The notes under the pieces: generated by a model
Databases searched by the model: none
Told to the model about the DNA's origin: nothing
What the model saw: only the letters and a program-made list of their open reading frames with translations
Made by a program: the position numbers and the translations under genes
Part shown: piece after piece, positions 24,570 to 36,120 of the stretch
Layout of the letters: each line of letters begins with the position of its first letter
Numbering within the stretch: the stretch's first letter is position 1
Assembly (NCBI GenBank): GCA_013396915.1
Contig: VWZL01005131.1
Coordinates: forward strand, 143,531-207,530
DNA length: 64,000 nt
From: Stercorarius parasiticus
Taxonomy: Eukaryota > Chordata > Aves > Charadriiformes > Stercorariidae
Direction of reading: 5' to 3'

Positions 24570-25899
24570 CAGCTGTAGTCATAGCTTAGAAAAGAGAATA
24601 AAATATTCTCATATTTGTAACAGGGAATAGAATAAGAAAAAGACAGGCTGTGTTACACCAAGAGGAAATATACTGCAAAAGGAAAGTCACTGTTGTACGG
24701 GACTAAATGTCTTTGGAGACTAAAAAGTGGGAAACTGTTTAACTCTGCAGAAAGAATCCATGCATAGTGGAAAATTAGTTTAAAGGTGCTAGGGTCAAGA
24801 GACATCTTGGACAGAATGAGCAAAAGGAAAACAGTTTTGTCAGTGATATCATTAAGATTACAATCAAGTGGGAGAAATGAGTGAACGGATTAAGGGAGAC
24901 AAGCATGGAGAGGAACCTGGAAGATGTTTCTCCTGTATACAGTTTTTAAAGGAGTACTTTTAAAAGAAAGACAAGTAGAGCTAGTGTTTTCACAGTTGTG
25001 CAGTTGCACCCTTTTTCATTCTGGAAGTGGCGTTTTATGAAAGTACGAATCATAGAGTATTGTATGAGAATACTTTTGCCTACTATATATTTGAGAAATC
25101 GTTACAACATTTTAAATAACATGTTATTGTTAAATTGAAAGCTCATGGAGACTGTGCAGAAGTAATATTAATTTACATTATCGTTTATGGTTGTGAGTGC
25201 AATAGCCATCTATGTTTACCAGGTTAACTGAGTTCCCATTGACTTTTAAGAATAAGCCTGAAATTCAAAGGTGCCCTTATAGATTAAAGCACCTTTTGTT
25301 AATACAAGTTCTGACACTTGGATGAAGTATTTGAAGGCTAATATTTTCTCTTTTCTGTGAGGGTTGGAGTATGCTGTTATTTTAACCCTTTCCAACCAGT
25401 GTATTAAAAATTGGCAGCCATTTTCATTTTTGCTGTGTACTGCTTCTGGAACAGACAAGATATCATGTACTAAAAAATGAGATTCCATTCTTTTATGTCC
25501 TTACATGAAACATTCTGTGTTCTCTCCCATTTTGCTACATTTAACATTCAGATATAAATTATTTATTTCCTGATATCATTTTATTTTCACCGTTCATTTG
25601 TTTTCATCCCTCCCAGTAATATATCAGAATAAGATATTATTGAAATATAAGAATTTTCCAGTGACATTAACAACTCATGAATGGGCAAGTCCACAGGCAG
25701 TATAATAGTGCCTAGTATCTTTTAAGACACAATGGAATTCTTCAGTTAAATTGCTTAAAATATTACTGTCCAGGCTTTGATTGCATTAGCACAGATGCTG
25801 CCAGATATCAAGGGCACCTAATTGCTACTAAGCAATTTAGACAGCTGGGGGATATTTTTGTTCTGAGTACAAAATATGCCCTGTATATTTTAGTGCACT
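24570..25899. other. AT-rich non-coding DNA between CR1 copies
   Basis: No gene recognised. The minus-strand frame at 25246-25488 (80 codons) shows no domain features. The left boundary of the next CR1 is uncertain, so the last few hundred bases may include decayed CR1 5' sequence. Confidence 0.65.
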
Positions 25900-28777
25900 G
25901 AGAAGTGACATCTGCATCCATATTCTCTGTTACACTAAAACATGTGGGTGAGAGATTACAACCCACAGTTAACGAGGGAACAATGGATGCAGATGGAAAG
26001 CAAAGCGGCGATATCCAAACAACAAAGACCTCAGAAAGATCAAAAAGGTTGAAAGGAAGCCCACCTCAAACATCTGTATGTAAATGCAGCCTGGGAAACC
26101 TGCAGGAGGAACTAGAACTCCTCATGAGGTCACAGAACTGTGAAATTAGCAGAATAAATGAGAGCTGGTGGGACAGCTCACATGGCTGGGGTGCTATCAT
26201 GGATGAGAACAAAGAATGATGGGCAACGAAGATGAGGAGGTGAATATGCCCTTTTTATGTAAAGGAGCAGCTTGGATGTATGAAGATCTCTTGTGGGATG
26301 GACAAGATTGGCTGAGAGTTTATGGGTCGGAATTAGAGGAGAGTTTAGTAAAGGTGACATCGTGATGAGAACTTGTACAGACTGCCTGATTAGGGTAAGG
26401 AAGTGGATGAAGTCTTTTGTAAACAGTGGAAGAAATATCTGCATCACAGACCTCAATTCTTTTGGGGGACTTCAGTCTCTTTGAGATCTGCTAGAAGGGC
26501 AACATTATGGGATGCAAGCAATCAAGAAGATGTCTGAAGGGTGTTGGGGACAACTGGTGAAACAGGTAGTGATGAACGACTATATCCTCTATTCGATAAC
26601 AAGGAGCAACTGTTTGGGAATGGGATGCTTAGTGGAAGCCTTGTTATAGTGGAGCCAAGATCCTGAGAGTGTGAGGAAGGCGAGTAGGCCTTCCCAGGTA
26701 CAGACCCTGAATTTTAAGATTTCAGAGTTCAGCTTATTCAATGAAAAGGTAAATGGAAGGTAAAAGGGAAATGGCAAAGGAACTCAGGAAAAGCTGGCAG
26801 GTCTTTAAGGACCGCATCTTTGAAACACAACTGCAATCCCACCCAATACTCAGGGAGAAAAGTAGATGTATCAGGAGACTGACTTGGCTAAACTGGGAAC
26901 TCGTAATAGACAGCCAATGCAAAAGAACAGTATAGAGGAACTGGAAGCAGAGACAGATGGAATTTAGAAGAATCACCATGTAAGAATGGTGTCTGGAAGG
27001 TCAAAAGTGAACTGAAGCCGAGACTAGCAAGGGACATCAAGAAGTAGTAAAAGGCTGAACAAACGAAATATTGGCTAGTTGCTGAATGAAGTGGATGATT
27101 TAGTGGCAGGAGACAGGTAGGGCTGAGATACCCAATGCCTTTTTTTGCAAGTCTTCATCAGTAAGTCCTCCCAGGCTTCTGTGTATAGTGAAAGGGTTGA
27201 AGGAGGAGAACAAGCAAAGTGCATGAGACTCAAGTGAGAGATTGCTTGAGAGAGCTAAACCCGTAAAAATTCATGGGACTAGATGGGCTGTATTGAGGTC
27301 TGTTGAGAGTACTGACCAATGTGCCTGCAAGGCCTCTCTCTTAACATATTTGAAAGCTCATGGAGACTGTGTGAGGTTCCTGGCAACTAGAAAAAGGAAA
27401 ATGTGGCACCCATCTTCTGAAAAGATGAAGAGAATGATCCAGGGATCTACAGGCCAATCAGCCTCATTTTGGTGCCTGGAAAAATCACAGAATGAGTGCT
27501 CCTGAACACATTTAGGGACACACAAAGGAGAAGGTGACTGGGAACCATCAATATGGCTTTACCAATCATGACTCACCATCCTGATTGCTTTCTGTGATAA
27601 AATGACTGGTTTTGTGAATAAGGGGAGAGCTTTGACTTTAAAAAGGTTTTCAACACTTGTCTCCCACAGTGGTGTTATATCCAAGGTTAGTCATTGTGGT
27701 CTGGATGGGCAGATAATTAGATAAGTAAAAATCAGATTGAATTGTTGGACTCAGATGGTAGCAATGAATGGGTCATACTGAATGTGGAAGCCATTAACAA
27801 ATGGGGTACCACAGGGATCTTTTCTTGGGCATGTCTTGTTTAATGTCTCTATCAGTGATCGGGTGATGGAGTGCTTGTTTTTGAAGTGTGTAGCTGACAC
27901 CAGGCTAGGGAGACTGGATGATACCTTAAGGGCAGGTCCAAAAGGATGCAGACAGACTGGAGGAATGGGCCAACAGGATATCCAAGTAGTGATATCCAAC
28001 AAAAATATCCCAAGTCCTGCACTCAAAGAGGAAGAACCTCTTGTAATGATACAGGCTGGACGCTGCCTAGCTGGGGAGCTCTGGCTCTGCAGAGAAGGCT
28101 TTGGGGTTCTTGGTGCACAAAAAGTTGTGCATGAGCCAGCAATGGGCCATGGCGGCAAAGAGGGCCAACAAAATCCAGGGCTGTATTAACACAAGCACAG
28201 TCTGTCATTCAAGGGAAGTGATTACTCTCCTTTACTCATCACTCATTAGATCTCATCTTGATACTGCATCCAGTTTGGAGATACTGAGTAAAGGAAAGGC
28301 ATCACTAACCCAGAGACAGTTCTACATAGGTCTACTGACACAGTCAGGAGCTGGAGCACTTGCCTTTTGAGGACAGGCTGAAGGAGCTGGGCTAGTTCAG
28401 CCTGGAGACAGCTCTGAGGGGACTTAGCAAGATCTTCCAGTACCTACAGTGAGGCTACCAAGAAGATGGAAGAAGGGTCTTCCATGGCACAGAGATGTCA
28501 TGGAATGAGGGACAACAGACATAAATTGAAACAGGAAAGGCTCAGAATGGATATAAGAAATAACTTTTTCACTATGAGGGCAGTAGAGAAGTAAAGCAGG
28601 CTGCCTAGTGAGGCTGTGTAGTTTCTGTTCTTGGAGGTATTCCAGGCTTACTGGATAAAGCCTGACAAACTGAGAGCTAACCTCAGAGCTGACCCTACTT
28701 TGGTCAGGGAGTTGGAATAGAGGCTTTCTGTAAGTCCCTTTTACCCAAAATTACTCTGTGATTCTGTGATTCTGTGA
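25900..28777 (+). mobile_element. Old CR1 LINE, long but heavily decayed
   Basis: This copy reaches further 5' than the one at 9.3 kb. It shows the ORF2 start region with CSLGNLQEELELL, then INESWWDSSHGW of the endonuclease, linker sequence, GVPQGSFLG of the reverse transcriptase, the C-terminal region and a clean 3' end of three ATTCTGTG-type units at about 28754-28777. Many stops, frameshifts and substitutions are present, so it is older than the 9.3-kb copy. The 5' limit is a guess: CR1 similarity is convincing from about 26090, and 25900-26090 may be host DNA or decayed upstream CR1. Confidence 0.85.
26090..28400 (+). pseudogene. Decayed CR1 ORF2 (endonuclease and reverse transcriptase)
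   Basis: The first piece, up to a stop near 26217, carries the ORF2 N-terminal pattern NLQEELELLMRSQNCEISR and the INESWWD motif with the catalytic Glu. Later pieces are scattered over frames. Around 27794-27900 the frame reads NGVPQGSFLG and then KCVADTRLG where active copies have KFADDTKLG, so the first catalytic Asp is replaced by Ala. Near 28340-28400 the C-terminal block survives as LEHLPFEDRLKELG with interruptions. It is not functional. Confidence 0.8.
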
Positions 28778-30720
28778 AGAGGTAGTTGTCTGAATATCTA
28801 TGACATTCAAGGAATCAACACCTGGAGCCACTATCCTACTTTATTATAATCAAAAGGTTAGTTACTCAGGTCCTAAAGCTCTATACATAGCCATTCAGAT
28901 GAATAAATTACTCTGTCACAAAATCAAGTATATTTAAGACAGTTGTTTCAAGAGACCAGAGTATAGTTCTTCAGTCAGACATGGTTATTACTTATTCCCA
29001 CATTTATGAGATCATGATATTGAATAACTACTTAAGCAGAAAAATGGGAAAATATGTGGCCCTGGCCATCACTACCTTCCCCAGTTATCAATAGCATGAT
29101 TCCCCTAAAACAGCACAGCAAAAGGAACTGTTCATACCTACATGCATTACTCTATTCACTTGGAAGCCTCTTATGGAATGGTTTGTTGATAAGTGCAGAT
29201 TTACATAGTAAATCGTAGAGTGAATCTTACTAGCTGACATTTTCTGCTATATCAAAACATGCTCAGGGGATGGCGTGAGAGGAAGATACTGAAAGTGTTG
29301 TACTTCTTCGACCCATTTTGTAACAAAATATGAATCTCAGATGAGACAGCCTATCACACACTGTGTTTACAAAACCATTTTTCTTGAGGAGCCCACAACT
29401 CCACAAAGAAAAGACAGTGGATTAGAATTGATGTTAACTTCTTTAGCCTTCACACTAGAGCTTTTGCTGGGAGAACTTAACATTACTTAAGTGTGGAATA
29501 AAATTATGATATCTGTACTACAGAGATTTAAAGTCATTCTAAGACTGTATATCAATTTTCCATACTGCTTTTCTAATCCTTGCCTTGATTTTTGCAGATT
29601 TATGCCAAAGAAGGTTTTAGAACAGCTATTTTCAGCTAAAAGTTACACTACTGTTTACCGAAGCCATTCTCTCCCTATCTTCTTCTTAAAAAGTGCAAGT
29701 TAATCATCTGAATCATTTTCATCATGTCAAATCCCTAATCTAAAATGTGGCTTGAGAAATTCAAGCACATTTCAGCTCAGTGCTGATTAAACAACTGTAT
29801 AATACACATAATACATGAGGCGCTGAAGTCAGTAGAACTAGTCATATAACAAGGTGAGAAAATTTGGTTCACTTTATTATAACAAAATTATCTCTAATTC
29901 AGCCTTGCTAGTTAAAATCCTCCACAGGTGAAGGAAATGTTGAAATGTGTGAAGCAATTATTTTGAAGTGTATTTTCCTTTTTTAAAATTATGGATAGAG
30001 TTCAAGAAAAGGGGCAGAATGGATGCACAGTAAAGTCTCAAAAGAATTTCCAGAGAGAATCATTGAGGATATTTCTTTGTTTGTCCTAGGTTAAAATATA
30101 TGTACTATCAACAGTACTTTGGGTGTTCTGTAAGGTATGTTTTTAGAAAGTTTTGAAATAACATCATGGTAGAACTTTTTAGGACAGTAAATATAAACAC
30201 AAAACATAAATATCTACTGCTTGTTTGCTTTTAAACCAGCTCTTCAGCAGCTTTACAGCAGAGCTGAAGACCTGATCCAATACACCTTACTGAAGTTCTC
30301 AGGAACAGGTAATGAAAACCATACTCCCTCCACTTTAGATATTAGGAATGATTTTAAGGAGCATTAAACTTTCAAGGTTTTATAATCACACAGTAACTTT
30401 GAAATGTTTTTCCCTCTAGGGAACTTGATTGAAATATAGATTTCTCTGAAAGTCATGTGTTAGTTAATTAATATATTAACCTGCAATAGCTCGAGAAGTA
30501 AGTACGCTGAGTTCTGAGTCAACTTATCTTCAAGAGCATGATGAGGATAATTGTATTTCTCTAAGCTAGGCTAGCCAACAGTCCTGTTATTGCTCTCTCT
30601 CTTCTTATTCAAACCAAACAAATAAAAAAATATAAGCAACCTAAGGCCATAAAGGATTTTTAATATCTATTCCCATTTAAGAAATTCCTTTTATTCAATC
30701 AGTACTTTTATAACTACAAT

Positions 30721-30818
30721 GAAAGGAGAGGGGAGGAGAGAAGAGGAAAAGAGAGCAAGGGAAGAGAGGAAAGGGAGGGGAGAGGAGGAGAAGAGAGGAG
30801 AGGAGATGAGAGGGGAAA
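30721..30818 (+). repeat. 98-bp polypurine (G/A) tract
   Basis: All bases on the plus strand are A or G except one C (30756) and one T (30806). It is made of irregular GAGAGG, GGGAGG and GAGGAG units. The minus-strand frame covering it gives a Pro/Leu/Ser run that is purely compositional. Such tracts can form triplex (H-DNA) structures and often vary in length between individuals. Confidence 0.92.
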
Positions 30819-31462
30819 TGGAACACTGCAATTTCTACAGGGCTTTGCCATGACATTTAAGTCTCCTACCAAAAGAGCAAAGATAGACTCCCAATAGAAA
30901 AGTAAGAAACAGATCCATTTTCCAAATAGCACAGGCTGATTCCATACTTTGTGAGCAGTACTAGACAGAAAAATACTCCCTGTATAATAATTTCCATATT
31001 CCTCATTCTATTCTCTTCACAGGACCAAGCCCTCTTTCAGTAGTCTGTGTAAATAGTGTGCAATTAAGTGGCAGATGTTCAGATTTCACATTGTCCTTTT
31101 ATTAAGTGGACAGCTTCACCTTCCATATAGGAAAAATACCCTCTTCTGAAGTCATGGATTCTCTTATATTGTTCTCCACTAGTATATTTGAGAATTTCAA
31201 AATTATTAACAAGCATGTGAGGTGTGTTTTATTATTTTCATATTCTGCTCAGAGAATGAATCTGCTCTATATCATAATCAATATTCAGATCACAGCTATT
31301 GTTTATTTCAGTTTTATTTTTGAATGATGAATATTTATGTCAGTTAAGGCACAGCCTCCCTGGTTTCACTGCTGTGGATTCACTGCCTTCATTCCCTGAG
31401 CAATCCTGCTTGCCTCTGCCTGTCTGCCTCATATAACTGTGACAGAACAGGAAAAGAGTGCC

Positions 31463-31480
31463 TGCGTGTGTGTGTGTGTT
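31463..31480. repeat. Short TG microsatellite
   Basis: About eight TG/CG units. It is short enough to be only mildly polymorphic. No associated gene was seen. Confidence 0.8.
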
Positions 31481-33438
31481 TATGAGAAAAAGGAGGGAAA
31501 GGAAAAGTCAGGCTTGAGAGTCCTGCCCAGCATTTCATAGGAAATTTGTAGCAGTTAGTGTCCTGTTCTCCAGGATACTAGTATAACATCCAGCTTGTAC
31601 AGCACAGGGGTCTTACAGATATTAACCCCCTTTGTTTCTTTAATCACTGTTGAAGGAACACACTGTGGTTCAAATAACAATAGGTTCTGTTGCATAAAAC
31701 AAGAAAAAATAATCACTATAGTTGTATTCTGTATCATGAAACATATACAAGGGAGCTAAATAAGTATCCAGTGATACTGGCATGTCATGAAATATGATGG
31801 CTATTTAATACATGAACGCTTTTACCATAGATTATTTGTCTCTGATTTTCTAACCTTTTAAAGAACAAACTGGAAAGGCCAGGAGTTTGAATCATATGAA
31901 AGATTTAAGTCTGTAGACCCATAATACACACCTGTGGCATTTGAGATAATGAACTAATTGATACCACTAGTGCGTTTTCTTTCTCTGTGTAGGCAAGTTA
32001 GAATAGACACACATTATTAGCCAATATGCTGACTGCAGAGGAACACTGAACCTCACTAGGCCAGAGCTGTATTTTATGTCCTGGAGAACAAGGACATAAC
32101 AACCATTTTACTTCTCTTTCATCTGACCCTGAATTAGTCCTTTCTCTACCCCCATCCTTGTTTCAGGCCTAGCTTCCTTTACTAAAGTTTCATATTAGAA
32201 CTAAAATCCTTGTTCTCACTTCAAGTTCTGGCTCACACACTCTGTTCAGCTCCCACAGAATCATGCCCCACCTCTCTCTGAGATCTCTGGTTCTATGTAT
32301 TAATTCTCTCCGCATACCAAAGGCTTTATTTTGTTACCTCCGCATCACAATCTTAGTGCTGATGGGCCACAGGGGACCGTTTAAAACTGCAGATCTAAAG
32401 TTTTAATTTTCCTATCTGATCCCCTATAGACCAAAGCAACAAAAATAACAGTTTTGAAAAAACTCCCATCCACCTACTGCATCTGTCATCTGGAATATGT
32501 AGAGTGCAAAAAAACCCCAAAATTATTTGGTTTTCCTCTGAAACTTGATAAGTCTCTACTGAGCAAATGCAAGCTCTAGTTTTCTTGAACAGAATGTAAT
32601 TATATCAATCAGGTGGATTATTCAGAATAAGAGGAAAGAGGAAATGTAAATTACTAAGAAGTTTTCAAGTGTTTTTACCAAAGTATGTGGAATATTTTTG
32701 CCTTTTTTGAACACAGGTTATATTTTTTTTTAATTTAATCTTGTTCACAGGCATAACTTTATTTTTCTGAAAATTTAAATGGAGGCAGCATCTATGAATA
32801 GTGTGAATAGAATTCAGTTCTCCGGGACTGAAAATTTGAACAGAAGTACAGAGAAGTAAATATCAAAACAGTTAGAAACAGACAAAGCCATCTTGAAATG
32901 GGGTATTCCATATCATAAGCCCACAGTATGACTAAGAATAAACAAAGTATCTGTATGCATAAATTGAGGTTTATACAAATGTCATGGTTTTAACTGAAAA
33001 CCTAAAGGGCAAATTAAAAAGCTATATCTTTTTTTTTTTGTAGCAGGAGTTAAGAATCTCATATACACACACTACAAAAAGCACACCATCCAATACATCT
33101 CATGCCCATGGAAGCAATAGAATTAGTTAGCTCCATTCACAATTTTTTTCCCTGTTCTTTGTTCTGCCCACCCACCCACTCCCTGCTTCCTCCAGTTGTG
33201 CTGAGCTCTCTGGATCTACTCTGATTCAAGGGGATGTTTCTAGCCCAATGGTGCTTCTGCAACTTATTCACCGAAGGCACTCCTTGGGAAGCATTCCCAT
33301 ACCCTGCCTCTGCCTTTCCGTGTCTGCTGCATTGGGGATGGTTGGCAGCAGGCCTAAACTGAGAATGATTCTGACACAAAAGCAACACCAGGATCAGTGG
33401 GCCACAGTTGTGTCTTTTAGGGTGGCATTAAGCTATTC

Positions 33439-33446
33439 TGACGTCA
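33439..33446. promoter_or_regulatory. Perfect CRE palindrome, candidate
   Basis: A second TGACGTCA in the window. It lies at the edge of a locally GC-richer stretch, with no TATA box or gene recognised beside it. The match alone does not show function. Confidence 0.25.
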
Positions 33447-35909
33447 TATACTGCTCATCCAGAGCCAATGCATCTCCAGCTGAAGTCAGCAGAAATCTTA
33501 TATGGATTTCAATGATCTTCATATAAAGCCAGGAGAAAGCAAAACCTTCTTTCTTCCTTGTGTGAGCGAGATAACAGAAATGGAAACAGTAATGATTGAT
33601 TATGTAGGTCATTGTCAGTTCTGTGAGCTATGTATTATATATGATGTATTAGGCTAACCCTAAGGAAAAGTAGTTTGTGATGGGGAGTAGAGATGACTAA
33701 TTCTAGGTCCTGGGGTACTTGTTTTGATCATCTTGATGTGAATAGTTCTTGTGTTTCACTGGGTCTTGGTAGGACAGAGACAAATTTAGAAGCAAATTTT
33801 GCCTTAGATCTTTACTCACAGTGTCTATTGACTTAAATGAAAACTGATCTGACTTAGATAGGGCAGAATTTTGTCTTCACACTTTTGAATTTTAGTCGAA
33901 TACATATCTATGTCCTAAGGTGCTATGTTCACTTTTACTATGTTGTTTTTAGTTGCCAGTGGTTATTTTTAATGCTTTTAAAATAAATATGCACTCCCAG
34001 AAGCAAAATAAATTTAAAAATGCAGCTTTTCAATGTTTTTTATTTTTATTTTAAGTATGCCCTACATACTCTATTGTGCATGCCTATGTAAGCAAGGTTT
34101 GGTTACTAGAGCTTGTGGCTCTTGAAGTCATTAGGAAGGCGGCCCTAAAGAACAATTAAAAGTGTACCTCAAAGGAATATCAGAGCATTAAACATAAATC
34201 ACACAGAAATATATCTCTGTTGCATTCCCTAATAGATACAATACTCAAAACAAACATGACAGAAGTGTTTGGAGTTACTGTAAAGTCTAATTATCCAGTT
34301 GGTTTTAGTTTTTCTTGTTGTTGGTTTGGGTTTTCTTTGTAAAAATTATTGCTGGCAGTGGGAAGAAGTAAGGCAGAGAGTGAGAAAAAAAGCCTTCCAA
34401 GCATTTAGGAAAACCTATGGCCTCTCCAGAGGTGCTTGATCTATTTGTGGTAGTTCAATAAGCTGTTCCTTTGGCAAGAGAAGATACGCTAGGTGGTTCA
34501 CACCACACACTTTATTTACAAGACTTCAAGCTGCAACAGCTGCAATTCCATTCTTTGCTGGAAGATAGAGGGAATGCATCCAAGTGTAACATAAATATAC
34601 AAGTCGGATGTGCCTCTATCAGATACCATCCTCAAAGACATTTCATTTGGAATGAGTGAATTGAAATCTCCAGTTATTATTTCACACCAAAAAAATATAA
34701 TAATGAAAACAGTGCATTTAAAGACTAGATAGAGGGTTTATTTTATTTATTTATACAGGGATACAGCAAGGTAATATGCTAAAGGATCTTTTAAAGGACA
34801 GAAGTAAAACAATCTATATTGAACCTCTATTTCCTTACCAAAGAACACAGCCTTTCTATTTTTCATGGCAGCCAACAAAATATTTTTAGTGGAAGGCAGA
34901 TTCTATATGACTGTGAATATTGAAGATTTGTTTCATTTTAATGGTATTTGATTATCAGTTACGTATTCCCTCATGCTCAGCTGAATACTGGATTACCAAT
35001 GGATCATCTGAAGTTCTTCCATGTTAAACTGTCTTGGCCAGTCATGTCAGGATGAAATATGGCATATGAGAAGTACCTCACAAGAGATACACATGAAGTA
35101 GCACAGTTTCTTTGTGACACTTTAGTAAATCCCATCTTAGAGCTAGAAATGGGAAATTGCTTTGGTTCCACTCAGTGCCCTGTTTCCCAAATTAAGATTT
35201 TTCAAGATAAAGGATTTGGCAAGATTATCACCCATTAAGCAATTGCCAACATAACCACGGCCATGAAATGCTCTTTTTCAGACAAGCAATATGATGGGCT
35301 CAGCTGTGCAGCCTCAGATTTCCCTCTTGACTTTCACCTTGTCCAGCAGGATTCTGCAGTAGGGGTGTTTCCAGCATAAACAGTAGCCAATTCAGGATTT
35401 GTCCCTACAGAAAAGCAAGACTTAAACAGTGTTAAACAACTGGTGGGTGAGAGTCCTGGCAGCAAATGTAATAAATAACTATGATGCTAATTGAATTGAA
35501 TTAATTTTTTTATCTTTTGACTTGCTCAGTTAACCAAATCGAGTAAAGGTGACAGTGAGATTGTGAGGAGTTTTGAGAAGCATTTCAAAATCCGATTTCT
35601 TTTGTACAACTACAAGAATTGCTCATCATTATAAATGGCATTATTTACATGAGTATATGCTTCATTAATTTATTCTAAAGAGTCCATGTAATTAATTCTG
35701 AGCTAATCATTTAACATTTCTGGCCTTTTAACATTAAAGTATTGCCGGTCACTCCTTTCTAGCTAAAAGATGGCAACAACAGTATTTTAGTAACATAGTA
35801 TACCAATTAAATGTGTTACAAGTATCCTTTAATTTTATAGATACTATTTTATTGCTGTTGTTTATAATGTCTGTGTATATATGCATGAGTAGAAATCTAG
35901 GGAAATGTG

Positions 35910-36120
35910 CACTGGAAAAGATTACATGGATTTAGGTTGTTTAGTTTAGAAAAGATTCTGGAGACACAGCATGACGGTCTTCAAATACATGAAAAACTGC
36001 TGCAAAGAAGGCGACACCAGTCTGGTTTCTGTGTCTGTGATGGATTATACAAGAAGTAATAGGCTTAAATTGCAGTAAAATAATATAATGGAAACTTTCC
36101 AAGCATAAGGACAAACATAT
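35910..36120 (+). mobile_element. Very old CR1 LINE fragment (ORF2 C-terminal part)
   Basis: Weak but ordered similarity to the CR1 region after the reverse transcriptase: TTTAGGTTGTTTAGTTTAGA (matching the GLFSLE codons), GTCTTCAAATACATGAAAAA, CTGCTGCAAAGAAGGC, CAAGAAGTAATAGGCTTAAA and CTTTCCAAGCATAAGGACAA occur in the correct order and spacing for a CR1 3' region. No intact frame and no 3' end repeats remain. It is probably among the oldest insertions here, and its ends are approximate. Confidence 0.7.

Larger units (their letters stand above)
28778..35909. other. AT-rich non-coding DNA, no gene seen
   Basis: No exon, RNA gene or dispersed repeat recognised. It holds the polypurine tract at 30721-30818, a short TG repeat at 31463 and a CRE palindrome at 33439. 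The slightly GC-richer stretch 33130-33530 has short frames on both strands (33137-33388 minus, 33248-33526 plus) with no recognisable domain and no splice or promoter context. Confidence 0.72.

Noticed and set aside
33137..33526. Overlapping frames on both strands in a GC-richer stretch as a possible exon
   Set aside because: Neither frame has recognisable domains, and no paired splice sites with a consistent frame could be supported.
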